Program-made: the position numbers and the translations under genes
Part shown: positions 27,378 to 36,264 of the stretch, piece after piece
Numbering within the stretch: position 1 is the stretch's first letter
Layout: the number at the start of each line of letters is the position of its first letter
Assembly (NCBI GenBank): GCA_958434805.1
Contig: CAUBDX010000002.1
Coordinates: forward strand, 58,067 to 122,066
Direction of reading: 5' to 3'
Length of the DNA: 64,000 nt
Source: an uncultured Phocaeicola sp.
GTDB lineage: Bacteria > Bacteroidota > Bacteroidia > Bacteroidales > Bacteroidaceae
Notes under the pieces: generated by a model
Databases searched by the model: none
The model's input: the letters and a program-made list of their open reading frames with translations, nothing else
What the model was told of the DNA's origin: nothing

Positions 27378-28502
27378 ATGAAATTATTTGATGTATATCC
27401 TCTTTTTGACATAAACATTGTCAAGGGAAAAGGTTGTCATGTATGGGATGATCAAGGTACGGAATACCTTGATTTGTATGGTGGTCATGCGGTTATTTCT
27501 ATCGGTCACGCACATCCGTATTATGTGGAAATGATAAGCAAGCAGGTTGCACAGTTGGGATTTTATTCCAATTCGGTGGTTAACAAGCTACAACAGGAAG
27601 TGGCAGACCGTTTAGGGAAACTTTCGGGTTATGATGATTATCAATTGTTTTTGATAAACAGTGGGGCCGAAGCTAATGAAAATGCGTTGAAACTGGCTTC
27701 TTTTTACAATGGTCGCAAACGTGTGCTTTCTTTTTGCAAAGCATTTCATGGACGTACTTCACTGGCAGTGGAGGTAACCCACAATCCGAAAATTATAGCC
27801 CCAATCAATGACAATGGGCATGTGACTTATCTGCCTTTGAACGATATAGAAGCAGCTAAAGCGGAATTGGCAAAAGGAGATGTCTGTGCGGTGATTATTG
27901 AAGGTATTCAAGGAGTAGGCGGTATTCAGGTTCCGGAAGTGAAATTCTTGAAAGAACTGAGTAAGGCTTGCGAAGAAGTGGATGCAGTACTTGTTTTGGA
28001 TGAAATACAATCCGGCTACGGGCGTAGCGGTAAATTTTTTGCTCACCAACATGCAGGTATCCGTCCCGATATGATTACGGTTGCAAAGGGGATTGGCAAT
28101 GGCTTTCCGATGGCTGGTGTCCTGATCAGTCCGAAATTCAAACCCGTATATGGACAATTGGGAACCACTTTTGGTGGTAACCACCTGGCTTGTGCTGCTG
28201 CTATCGCGGTGCTGGATGTTATGAAAGGTGAGAACCTGGTAGAGAATGCTGCCAAGGTAGGTGCTCATCTGCTGAAAGAATTGAAACAATTCCCACAGAT
28301 TAAAGAGGTGCGTGGCGAAGGTTTGATGATCGGTATGGAATTTGACGAACCGATTAAGGAACTGCGTCAGCGTCTGCTGTTCGAACAGAAAGTATTTACC
28401 GGAGTCAGTGGTACGAATGTAATCCGTCTGCTCCCGCCTTTGTGTCTGACTATGGCTGAGGCTGATGAATTTATTGAACGCTTTCGTAAAGTGTTGGTAT
28501 AA
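27378..28502 (+). CDS. argD: N-acylornithine aminotransferase
   Basis: A 374-residue class III PLP-dependent aminotransferase converting N-acyl-glutamate semialdehyde to N-acyl-ornithine. Signatures: LDLYGGHAVISIGHAHPYY, NSGAEANENALKLA, SFCKAFHGRTSLAVE, the cofactor-binding VLDEIQSGYGRSG and the Schiff-base Lys237 in VAKGIGNGFPM. In Bacteroides the substrate is thought to be N-succinylornithine. It is the last gene before the operon terminator. Confidence 0.95.
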   Translation: MKLFDVYPLFDINIVKGKGCHVWDDQGTEYLDLYGGHAVISIGHAHPYYVEMISKQVAQLGFYSNSVVNKLQQEVADRLGKLSGYDDYQLFLINSGAEANENALKLASFYNGRKRVLSFCKAFHGRTSLAVEVTHNPKIIAPINDNGHVTYLPLNDIEAAKAELAKGDVCAVIIEGIQGVGGIQVPEVKFLKELSKACEEVDAVLVLDEIQSGYGRSGKFFAHQHAGIRPDMITVAKGIGNGFPMAGVLISPKFKPVYGQLGTTFGGNHLACAAAIAVLDVMKGENLVENAAKVGAHLLKELKQFPQIKEVRGEGLMIGMEFDEPIKELRQRLLFEQKVFTGVSGTNVIRLLPPLCLTMAEADEFIERFRKVLV

Positions 28503-28544
28503 GCTGGAGATTCAAGAGGGATAATAATCAGCGAAAGAAAATAA

Positions 28545-28584
28545 GGTCTCGTCAGGAAACATTTCGGTTCCGGCGAGACTTTTT
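28545..28584 (+). terminator. Terminator of the arginine operon
   Basis: GGTCTCGTCAGGAA pairs with TTCCGGCGAGACT (one bulged base), followed by TTTTT. It lies 43 bp after the argD stop and separates argD from proC. Confidence 0.8.
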
Positions 28585-28651
28585 GATTTCATCTTCTTCA
28601 AAGTAATTTTATTTTTAGCTTTTCATAATACGTTCTTCTCCTTTTTTCCCT

Positions 28652-28659
28652 TATCTTTG
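28652..28659 (+). promoter_or_regulatory. -7 element of proC
   Basis: TATCTTTG, exact match to TAnnTTTG, 27 bp before the proC ATG. Together with the terminator just upstream it shows that proC has its own transcription start. Confidence 0.6.
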
Positions 28660-28685
28660 TAGCTATAGACTTAATCTTTAATAAT

Positions 28686-29459
28686 ATGAAAGTAGCAATT
28701 ATTGGTGCGGGAAATATGGGAGGGGCCATTGCTCGCGGCCTTGCCCAAGGCACTATCATTCCAGCGAGTGATGTAACAGTAGCCGATCCGTTCAGCGGAA
28801 GTCTGGAAACTCTACAGGCGGATTATCCGGAGATTAATGTGACAACGGAAAATCCGAAAGCGATAAAGGATGCCGATATCGTTATTCTGGCTGTAAAGCC
28901 GTGGTTGATAGACCAAGTGTTGAGTGTGGTTCATTTGACTCCCCGGCAAGTATTGGTTTCTATTGCAGGTGGTGTAACTTTCGAACAGCTGGTAAAGAGT
29001 GTAGGTCCGGAACAGACCATATTCCGTTTGATTCCCAATACTGCTATTTCTCAGTTGGAAAGTATGACTTTGATATCCAGTCGTAACGCCAGTAAGGAAC
29101 AAGAACAACTGATGCTGGATATCTTTAATGAATTAGGATTGGCTATGCTTATTCCTGAAAGTCAGATGGCTGCTACTACGGCTTTGACTTCATGTGGTAT
29201 CGCATATGTCTTGAAATATATTCAGGCAGCTATGCAGGCAGGTATTGAATTGGGGATCTATCCGAAAGATGCACAGAAAATGGTTGCCCAGTCTGTGAAA
29301 GGAGCCGCTTCCTTGATATTGAATAATGATACTCATCCCAGTGTGGAAATAGATAAGGTGTGTACGCCCGGTGGTATGACTATCAAGGGGATTAATGAAT
29401 TGGATCACGAAGGGTTTGACTCAGCGATCATTAAAGCAATGAAGGCTTGTCTGAAATAG
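28686..29459 (+). CDS. proC: Pyrroline-5-carboxylate reductase
   Basis: A 257-residue NAD(P)H-dependent reductase making L-proline from pyrroline-5-carboxylate. The Rossmann loop is IIGAGNMGGAIARGL; VILAVKPWLIDQVL and the C-terminal family signature VCTPGGMTIKGINELDHEGF are clear. Length is close to the family norm (about 270). Its place after argD links proline and ornithine metabolism only by neighbourhood; it has its own promoter. Confidence 0.96.
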   Translation: MKVAIIGAGNMGGAIARGLAQGTIIPASDVTVADPFSGSLETLQADYPEINVTTENPKAIKDADIVILAVKPWLIDQVLSVVHLTPRQVLVSIAGGVTFEQLVKSVGPEQTIFRLIPNTAISQLESMTLISSRNASKEQEQLMLDIFNELGLAMLIPESQMAATTALTSCGIAYVLKYIQAAMQAGIELGIYPKDAQKMVAQSVKGAASLILNNDTHPSVEIDKVCTPGGMTIKGINELDHEGFDSAIIKAMKACLK

Positions 29460-29573
29460 AAGCAACCTCATGGAAATGACGTGGATAACACGGTTCTCGT
29501 TTTTGTGTATTGTGTTATCTACGTTTTTATAGAAGGTACTTTTGCAGGTTTAGTATAAAAATATGCTCACTTT

Positions 29574-29607
29574 TTTGTTTCCGATTTCATATTTCATGTT
29601 ATCTTTG
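29574..29607 (+). promoter_or_regulatory. Promoter of the second AraC-type gene
   Basis: TTTG at 29574-29577 and TATCTTTG at 29600-29607, 22-bp spacer, 34 bp before the start codon. Both boxes match the Bacteroides consensus. Confidence 0.6.
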
Positions 29608-29641
29608 CTATACAAGATCAGATCTAATGTGAAAGAGAAAT

Positions 29642-30532
29642 ATGATAAACACAGAATTGTTCAAAGAAGTGTCACCTTTGTCGGCCAAGGATTGCTTTAT
29701 TTTGATAGAGCGTCAGAAATCGAATTTTAATTTTCCTATACATATACATCCCGAATATGAACTGAACTATATTGAGAATGCAAAAGGCGCACAACGCATT
29801 GTGGGAGACTCCATAGAAGAAATAGAAGAAGAGGAACTGGTGCTGGTCACCAATCCTCAATTGGAACATGCTTGGAGGGATTATAACAACAAGCCGCAGA
29901 ATATCCATGAAATAACCATTCAGTTTCATTCCGATCTGCTTTCCGACCAGATTCTGAACAGGAACCAGATGATCAGCATTCGGGAACTTTTCCACCGTGC
30001 CCGTAAAGGAATCGTGTTCAGCAGGGAGACTATCGCAAAAGTCCGCCCGTTGTTGAAAACGCTGTCTTGCGAGAACGATAGTTTCTATTCCTTGATAAAA
30101 CTGCTTGTTATTCTTCATGAATTATCATTGGACAAAGGGATGCGTGAGCTGTCAACCGGGCAGTTTGCCATTAACTCTGTTTCCAAAGAGCATACTAACG
30201 AGAAGTTGAACAAGGTGCTGGATTATGTTCATTTTCATTTTTCGGAAGTGATCCGTCTTGCAGATGTGGCTAAAATGGTAAATATGAGCGAGGCCTCATT
30301 CTGTCGTTTTATCAAACAGCATACTTCCAAAAGTTTTATCGATTTCCTTACTGATATCCGCTTGGGGGCCGCTTCACGTGCTTTGGTTGATTCTTCCTTG
30401 TCAATAGCTGAAATAGGATATGATTGTGGCTTTAATAATCTATCCAATTTCAACCGTATCTTTAAAAAGAAAAAAGGAGTGACTCCTAAAGAGTTCCGTG
30501 ATAATTATCGTAAGAACAAGACTATCATTTAA
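29642..30532 (+). CDS. AraC family transcriptional regulator
   Basis: A 296-residue regulator. The N-terminal cupin (about 20-110) contains FPIHIHPEYELNYIENAKG with histidines at the usual sugar-binding or metal positions. The C-terminal AraC HTH (about 190-290) contains VIRLADVAKMVNMSEASFCR and IAEIGYDCGFNNLSNFNRIF. It is followed by the GH30 gene on the same strand, 332 bp downstream, and could control the second PUL; it could also be a free-standing sugar regulator. No ligand can be named. Confidence 0.9.
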   Translation: MINTELFKEVSPLSAKDCFILIERQKSNFNFPIHIHPEYELNYIENAKGAQRIVGDSIEEIEEEELVLVTNPQLEHAWRDYNNKPQNIHEITIQFHSDLLSDQILNRNQMISIRELFHRARKGIVFSRETIAKVRPLLKTLSCENDSFYSLIKLLVILHELSLDKGMRELSTGQFAINSVSKEHTNEKLNKVLDYVHFHFSEVIRLADVAKMVNMSEASFCRFIKQHTSKSFIDFLTDIRLGAASRALVDSSLSIAEIGYDCGFNNLSNFNRIFKKKKGVTPKEFRDNYRKNKTII

Positions 30533-30755
30533 AAGGTTCGGCCGGAACTTTCTCATGGACTTGCCTGATTTTGACAGCACTAAAAGAAAACGGATTTTCT
30601 GAAAGTTCGGGGATGTTGTAGGATTTGAATGCCTGGAAATAATGTTCCGTGTCTTTTTGCGGTACTACGAACGGCTTGTAAGTTGTTTTTTCTTTATTCG
30701 GATAGCCAGAACAAGGCTTCTCATATTGACGGTCTCTATTTTGATAAAATATCAT
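30525..30755 (-). CDS. Unrecognised short ORF, doubtful
   Basis: A 76-codon frame on the reverse strand, convergent with and overlapping the AraC gene by 8 bp. The translation (for example SYNIPELSENPFSFSAVK) looks protein-like and could be the C-terminal remnant of a lost gene. There is no promoter or clear ribosome-binding site and I recognise no family. The gap 30533-30864 otherwise holds only the GH30 promoter. Confidence 0.2.
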   Translation of the reverse strand: MIFYQNRDRQYEKPCSGYPNKEKTTYKPFVVPQKDTEHYFQAFKSYNIPELSENPFSFSAVKIRQVHEKVPAEPFK

Positions 30756-30780
30756 AAGTATATGTTCGGATAGTATTGGT

Positions 30781-30808
30781 TTGTCTGTCGGTAAATTTCC
30801 ATCTTTGC
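30781..30808 (+). promoter_or_regulatory. Candidate promoter of the GH30 gene
   Basis: TTTG at 30781-30784, 16 bp, then CATCTTTG at 30801-30808, one base from the -7 consensus, 56 bp before the ATG. The same CATCTTTG box recurs upstream of the following susC (33028). Confidence 0.4.
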
Positions 30809-30864
30809 CTTTGGGTTACAACCTGGTAAAACTTTGAATACTAACCTTAAAAAAGACAAGTGTC

Positions 30865-32379
30865 ATGAAAAAGCTATCTTACCTTTTTGCCGTGGCGGCT
30901 TCCGCCGCTTGCCTCTGTGCCTGTACCGATGTTACCGATGTTCTTCCGGCAGAACAAATCCCGGCCGATGCACGTAGTACCTTGGGGGCCGACGTAGTTC
31001 TTCAGTGGAACAACGAAGAACAAACCATCGATGGTTTTGGTGTGGCGCAGGCCGGCTGGTCCGACTATCTTTATGCCCACCGCAAGCGTCAGGAGATTAT
31101 GGATGTGATGTTCGGACAGGACGGGCTTCGCCTCAGTATCCTCAGGGGCGAGGTATTCCCCCATTACGATGAAACCACGTTTAATATGGACGAGGATATC
31201 AATCTGTCTTTGGACGATCCTTTTTTCGATATTGATTTCAACCGTGATGAGAATCGTGTTGCCGAAGGCATCGCACAGCGCAACGGACAGTTGTGGATCA
31301 TGAAAAAAGCGAAGCAGGAATACGGTGTGGACAAACTCATCTTTTCCGTTTGGTCTGCTCCGGCTTATATGAAAAGCAACGGCAGTACCTCGCAAGGTTT
31401 TTTGAAACGCGGCAGCTACCAGGCCTTTGCCGACTATCTTTCCAATTTCTGTGATGCCTACACAGCGGCAGGTCTGCCTGTCTATGCCATCTCTCCGGCC
31501 AACGAGCCCGAGTATGCGGCAAGCTGGAACTCATGCCTCTGGCTTCCCGGTACCACTACGCTGGGACCGTTCATTGTGAATAACTTAGGTCCCAAGTTGC
31601 GACAGACCCATCCCGAAACCCGGATTATCTTTGGCGAGAATGCCCAGTGGTCTGCCATTCTGGGCTTTATCATGGGCAGTAAAAATTATGTGCGCGACAT
31701 TCTGAACCTGAATCCTAAAATCACCAACTTTCCCGTCATTGCCGCCGGACACGGCTATGTGGATCCTGTGACCGGGAAAGATCCTGCCATTGAACCGTTC
31801 AGCAAAGCCGAATCGAAGGGAATTCCCGTGTGGTTGACCGAAATCAGCGATCCTACGGAAAGTTATGATGCTACCATGACCAGTGGCTTGAAATGGGCGA
31901 AGAAGTTCCATCGTTTCTTGTGTGAGGCCAATACCGGCGCTATTGTGTGGTGGGCAGGTGCTATACCGGATGGCGGAACCACCGAGGGGCTGATTAACAT
32001 TGAAAAAAACCGCGTGGACTATGAAGTGACCAAGCGTTGCGAGGTGTTCGGCAACTTCTCCCGTTACATCCCTGTAGGAAGCAAGCGCATCTCGGCGCAA
32101 TATGATTTCGAACAAGGCTATATGGTGTCTGGCTATAAATATGGTGACAACGGTTACACGGTTGTAGCCATCAACCCTGCGGATCATGAAGTAGTTATTT
32201 CGTTGGCTCTTGAAAGCGCTCAGGTTTCCGGTGCTTTGCAAGGCTATGTCACCGATGACACCCGTAAATGGGAGCTGGTGGAAGCTGTTCAACCTGCCGA
32301 TGGTGTCTATACCTTGACATTGCCGGCCCGTAGCGTGGTTTCCTATACCGGAACTGTGTTGAGTAGTTCGTCTTTGTAA
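30865..32379 (+). CDS. GH30 family glycoside hydrolase lipoprotein
   Basis: A 504-residue surface or periplasmic lipoprotein (LCAC20TD) with the GH30 fold: TIM barrel (about 50-400; begins WNNEEQTIDGFGVAQAG) and C-terminal beta-sandwich (about 405-500). Acid/base is Glu214 in ISPANEPEY and nucleophile is Glu326 in WLTEISDP. FSVWSAPAYMKSNGS is a GH30 signature. GH30 covers beta-glucosidases, beta-1,6-glucanases, glucuronoxylanases and others; the subfamily cannot be set by eye. Its codons are visibly GC-richer than those of the susCD genes that follow, while resembling the GH130-symporter part further down. Confidence 0.93.
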   Translation: MKKLSYLFAVAASAACLCACTDVTDVLPAEQIPADARSTLGADVVLQWNNEEQTIDGFGVAQAGWSDYLYAHRKRQEIMDVMFGQDGLRLSILRGEVFPHYDETTFNMDEDINLSLDDPFFDIDFNRDENRVAEGIAQRNGQLWIMKKAKQEYGVDKLIFSVWSAPAYMKSNGSTSQGFLKRGSYQAFADYLSNFCDAYTAAGLPVYAISPANEPEYAASWNSCLWLPGTTTLGPFIVNNLGPKLRQTHPETRIIFGENAQWSAILGFIMGSKNYVRDILNLNPKITNFPVIAAGHGYVDPVTGKDPAIEPFSKAESKGIPVWLTEISDPTESYDATMTSGLKWAKKFHRFLCEANTGAIVWWAGAIPDGGTTEGLINIEKNRVDYEVTKRCEVFGNFSRYIPVGSKRISAQYDFEQGYMVSGYKYGDNGYTVVAINPADHEVVISLALESAQVSGALQGYVTDDTRKWELVEAVQPADGVYTLTLPARSVVSYTGTVLSSSSL

Positions 32380-32399
32380 CGTTGATTCTGTTTTTATTT

Positions 32400-32654
32400 C
32401 TACGCTGCAATAGTTTTTTGTTCCGTCATTGTATTGCGCTGATAAACAGTAATATGCGGTGACGGAATTTCCTGTATCCCCACGAAGTACTTTTTCGTTT
32501 TTTCCTTGCAGAAGCCGGTTCGTCGGATATCGGTTTCCATGTCGGGTACGTAATCTTTATATATGTACGGCAGTATCCGTGCAAGGGGATGGGAGTTTCC
32601 ATGCAAGAAGACTGCATCATTTGTTGCACCACTCGGCTGAACGTGCCTTTTCAC
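32400..32654 (-). CDS. Unrecognised short ORF in the GH30-susC gap, doubtful
   Basis: An 84-codon open frame on the reverse strand with plausible composition (for example YFVGIQEIPSPHITVYQ) but no recognised family, promoter or signal. It occupies the 5' part of the 829-bp gap between GH30 and susC and might be a relic. I give it only so that the gap is described. Confidence 0.2.
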   Translation of the reverse strand: MKRHVQPSGATNDAVFLHGNSHPLARILPYIYKDYVPDMETDIRRTGFCKEKTKKYFVGIQEIPSPHITVYQRNTMTEQKTIAA

Positions 32655-32711
32655 TCAAGTGAAGTGCCGTTGCCACCTCTGTGAAACGGTTGCTTCACCA
32701 AGGTGAAGCAA
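32650..32711. repeat. Cluster of overlapping inverted repeats upstream of susC
   Basis: Three palindromes overlap here. TTCACT-CA-AGTGAA (32650-32663) is perfect. TTGCTTCACC-AA-GGTGAAGCAA (32690-32711) is a perfect 10-bp-arm palindrome. In addition GTGAAGTGCCGTT (32659-32671) can pair with AACGGTTGCTTCAC (32685-32698), which would exclude the other two. This could be a pair of operators or a switchable RNA structure. Confidence 0.6.
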
Positions 32712-33003
32712 TAAAGTCATAAGACTGTTTTCACGGTTGCATCCTGTTGATAAAATACATCTATTGAAGTTTTGTCATTTTGTGTGTGGCGGTTGTTGTG
32801 TTGTACATTGATGAACGATACCGCCGCTTACCTACCGGTTGAGAGCCTTTATGGATGTTTTTTCACAGTAATTGGTTGATAATTAGAAGAATACTGTGTA
32901 GGAAAAATTTTATATTTCACGTTCAATTCAGATGTGTTTTCCATTGTCTTGAAGAATTTTTTTTGATATTGATAAGATTTCATTGTTTAATGCTTGAATT
33001 GTA

Positions 33004-33035
33004 TTTGTTCCTGCTTGCTTGAATTGCCATCTTTG
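33004..33035 (+). promoter_or_regulatory. Candidate promoter of the second susCD operon
   Basis: TTTG at 33004-33007, 20-bp spacer, CATCTTTG at 33028-33035. It lies in front of both the broken leader ORF (33063) and susC (33209). Confidence 0.45.
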
Positions 33036-33062
33036 CAATGTTAATTTTTAATTCAAATAACT

Positions 33063-33176
33063 ATGAAAACAAAGACATTCTTAATTTCAGCTGCTATTCT
33101 TCCATCCATGGGGCATTACCGTTGTTTGCGAAAGCAATAACGTGTTGGAAATCTATTTTTAGTTAATTTTACAGCA
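33063..33176 (+). pseudogene. Frameshifted signal-peptide remnant
   Basis: The ATG at 33063 reads MKTKTFLISAAIL, a typical signal-peptide start, and stops at 33138-33140 after 25 codons. From about 33110 another frame continues GALPLFAKA, the usual end of such a signal peptide, and stops shortly after. Joining the two frames would give one complete signal peptide, so this is best read as the 5' stub of a deleted exported gene. Confidence 0.5.
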
Positions 33177-33208
33177 ATATTTTTTAATTAAACTCTAATA
33201 CATTATTT

Positions 33209-36200
33209 ATGAAACAAATTGCATTTACATGGTTGCTGTGCATACTTAGTATATGTGCCTATGCTCAGCAAATTACTGTTACCGGAACAGTGACGGATGC
33301 GGAGAATAATCCGTTGATTGGTGCGGCTGTTGTTGTAGTAGGAACTACGGATGGCGTGATTACCGATTTTGATGGCAAATATACCATTAAGGCCGCTTCC
33401 GGTCAGTCTTTGAATTTCTCTTATGTAGGTTATCAGGAGCAAACTGTTAAGGTTGATGGCCGCAGTGTGATTAATGTGAAATTGTCGGAAGGTGAATTGT
33501 TGGACGAGGTGGTGGTTATCGGTTACGGTACAGTGAAGAAAAGCCATTTGACAGGTGCGGTCGCTTCTGTTTCCGGTAAAGAGTTACAGGCAAATGTTGC
33601 ACGTAGTGCTTCAGCTGCTTTGCAAGGAAGAGTTGCCGGTGTTACTGTGTCGGCTGCCAACGGTCAGCCGGGGGAAGGCTTGAATATTAATGTCCGTGGT
33701 ATCAGTTCATTGAGTGCCACCAGTCCGCTTTATGTGATTGACGGTGTGTATGGTGATATCAATATGGTTGATCCCGCTGACATTCAGTCTATTGAAGTGT
33801 TGAAAGATGCTTCGGCTGCTGCTATTTATGGTTCTCGTGCTGCTAATGGTGTTGTATTGGTCACTACTAAAGGCGGTCGTTTGGAAACTCCTGCCCGTGT
33901 AACAGTGGATGCCTATACAGGCGTTCAGATGGTTGCCAAATACATTGATGTAATGGATGGTAATCAGCTTCGCGATTTGGCAAAGGCTACCGGTTATAGT
34001 TCGGCAGAAGGGTTGCTGAATTGGAATGGAGGTGCTGGAACAGACTGGCAGAAAGAACTTTATAACTCGGCTATGGTGAGCAAGGTTAGCTTGAATGTAT
34101 CTGGAGGAAACAAGACTTCGACCTATAATCTGTCGGGAAGCTATCTTAACCAGGATGGTATTGTGAATACTACCGGTTATGAGGCATGGAACATTCGTGC
34201 TAAGAATACTTTTTCTTTTTTCAATAATCATTTGCGTATGGGGACTACGTTGATGATGAAATTCTATAAAAAGAAGTACGAAGATGTTTCATATACCTCC
34301 GCTCTGACAGCTGTGCCTATGTGGAATGTATATGGTGAAGATGGCACTTGGGGTGTCGCTCCGGAATGGACCAGAGGAGATAATCCTGTAGGTTGGACAG
34401 AAGCCTATGATTACCAAAGACATGGAATAGACATTTTATTGAATGGCTATGCCGAAGTGGATTTGTTCTTGAAAGGATTGAAATATAAATTCAATGTAGG
34501 TATAAACAAATATACAAGACGTAATTATGCCTATAGTTCTCCTTATTATTTCAGTTCTACTTCACAAAAGAATGAAGCGGAATTGTCGGAAAGTACAGAC
34601 TGGGAGAACGATTGGTTGATTGAAAATACAATCAATTATGATAATACGTTTGGCAATCATACGGTTTCTGCTTTGGTGGGTTATTCTGCCCAGCGTAACA
34701 ATGCGCGTGGTTTTGGTGCAGGACGTAAGGGTTTCCCGGAAGGTTTCTCTGTGATTGACGCCGGTTCGGTTTCTTCACAAAATACATCGGGTAGCGCGTG
34801 GGCCAATACAATGATTTCTATGTTTGGGCGTGTGATGTATTCGTATGCCGATCGTTATATGCTGTCTGCTTCTGTTCGTCGGGACGGTTCTTCCAAATTT
34901 GCAGATGGAAACCGCTGGGGCACATTCCCGTCTGTATCTTTGGGTTGGAATGTGATGAATGAAGATTTCTTTGAAAATATCAAGGAAACCATGAATGAAT
35001 TGAAAATTCGTGCCAGTTATGGTGTATTGGGTAATTTGAGCGGCATTGGCAATTATGCTACCCAGTCTGTTGTTTATAAAGGTATGAATAACATGATGGG
35101 CACAGAACTTTGGGAAGGTGCCATTACCGGTAAGGAATGGACTTCACCCATGAATGTGACTTGGGAAAAGACGAAGACCTTGAACTTGGGTTTGGATTTT
35201 GCTTTCTTGAACAATAAGTTCAGTGTCAGTGCTGATTATTTTATTCAGAAAACAGAAGATATGTTGTTGTCTATGCCGCAGTCTTTGAGTTTTGGCTTGA
35301 GTGGGAATCCTACAGTAAATGCAGGTACAGTAGAAAACAAAGGATTTGAAATTTCATTGAATCACCGTAATAATGTAGGCGATTTGTATTATCATGTAGG
35401 TGTCAATGCCACCTTTATCAAGAATGAACTGACGGAAGTAAACGGAAGTCGTGATGAATGGCAGGGATTCAATCCTCATGCCAAAGGAACGATTACTTAT
35501 GCCAAGACCGGTCATTCCATAGGTTATTTCAATTTGATAAAGACGGATGGTGTATTCCAAAGCCAACAAGAAATTGATGCGTATGTGGATAAGAACGGTA
35601 ATAAGATCCAGCCTAATGCACAACCGGGTGACTTGCGTTTCGTGGATTATAACGGAGATGGTAAGATTGACAATAATGACCGTCAGGATGTAGGCTCTGC
35701 TTTCCCGAAAGTTAACTTGGGTGTAAGTCTGGGTGCTGAATGGAAAGGTTTGGATTTGAATATGTTCTTTGACGGAAACTTTGGCAACAAGATTTACAAT
35801 GCCCAGTATTATAGTACGGTTTATAATGAATCAACGGGAAACCAATATGCAGAACGCATGAACAGCTGGACTGAAAACAATCATTCTGACATTCCTCGCT
35901 GTTTGTTTGGTACTAGCGATCCTAATGGTACAAACTGGGGCTATACGGACCGTTGGTTGGAAAATGGTTCATTCTTGCGCTTGAAGACTTTGGAATTAGG
36001 TTATACGTTGCCCAAAGTATGGGTATCTAAAGCCGGTTTGCAGAATGTGCGTGTTTATACGGCTATGGAAAACCTTTTCACTATAACCGATTATAAAGGA
36101 TATACTCCTGACTTGGGTATGGTAGATGCCGATGGTGCCGGTACATCAGGTGGTTCGGGTGTAATGACCCGTGGTTGTGATGACGGTCGTTATCCGATGG

Positions 36201-36238
36201 CACGTACTATCACCTTTGGTTTACAAGTAAATTTCTAA
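33209..36238 (+). CDS. SusC/RagA-type TonB-linked outer-membrane transporter
   Basis: A 1009-residue TonB-dependent importer. Signal peptide (WLLCILSICAYAQQ), carboxypeptidase-regulatory-like domain (about 24-95; VTGTVTDAENNPLIGAAVVV), DEVVVIGYGTVKKSHLTGAV, plug (about 105-225; PLYVIDGVYGD, VLKDASAAAIYGSRAANGVV) and barrel to the final F (TFGLQVNF). It is followed after 26 bp by susD. Base composition is lower in G+C than the GH30 gene before it. No HTCS, sigma or anti-sigma gene adjoins it; the nearest regulator is the AraC-type gene at 29642. Confidence 0.96.
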   Translation: MKQIAFTWLLCILSICAYAQQITVTGTVTDAENNPLIGAAVVVVGTTDGVITDFDGKYTIKAASGQSLNFSYVGYQEQTVKVDGRSVINVKLSEGELLDEVVVIGYGTVKKSHLTGAVASVSGKELQANVARSASAALQGRVAGVTVSAANGQPGEGLNINVRGISSLSATSPLYVIDGVYGDINMVDPADIQSIEVLKDASAAAIYGSRAANGVVLVTTKGGRLETPARVTVDAYTGVQMVAKYIDVMDGNQLRDLAKATGYSSAEGLLNWNGGAGTDWQKELYNSAMVSKVSLNVSGGNKTSTYNLSGSYLNQDGIVNTTGYEAWNIRAKNTFSFFNNHLRMGTTLMMKFYKKKYEDVSYTSALTAVPMWNVYGEDGTWGVAPEWTRGDNPVGWTEAYDYQRHGIDILLNGYAEVDLFLKGLKYKFNVGINKYTRRNYAYSSPYYFSSTSQKNEAELSESTDWENDWLIENTINYDNTFGNHTVSALVGYSAQRNNARGFGAGRKGFPEGFSVIDAGSVSSQNTSGSAWANTMISMFGRVMYSYADRYMLSASVRRDGSSKFADGNRWGTFPSVSLGWNVMNEDFFENIKETMNELKIRASYGVLGNLSGIGNYATQSVVYKGMNNMMGTELWEGAITGKEWTSPMNVTWEKTKTLNLGLDFAFLNNKFSVSADYFIQKTEDMLLSMPQSLSFGLSGNPTVNAGTVENKGFEISLNHRNNVGDLYYHVGVNATFIKNELTEVNGSRDEWQGFNPHAKGTITYAKTGHSIGYFNLIKTDGVFQSQQEIDAYVDKNGNKIQPNAQPGDLRFVDYNGDGKIDNNDRQDVGSAFPKVNLGVSLGAEWKGLDLNMFFDGNFGNKIYNAQYYSTVYNESTGNQYAERMNSWTENNHSDIPRCLFGTSDPNGTNWGYTDRWLENGSFLRLKTLELGYTLPKVWVSKAGLQNVRVYTAMENLFTITDYKGYTPDLGMVDADGAGTSGGSGVMTRGCDDGRYPMARTITFGLQVNF

Positions 36239-36264
36239 TTAGGAATAAGTAATATTTGCAGAAT

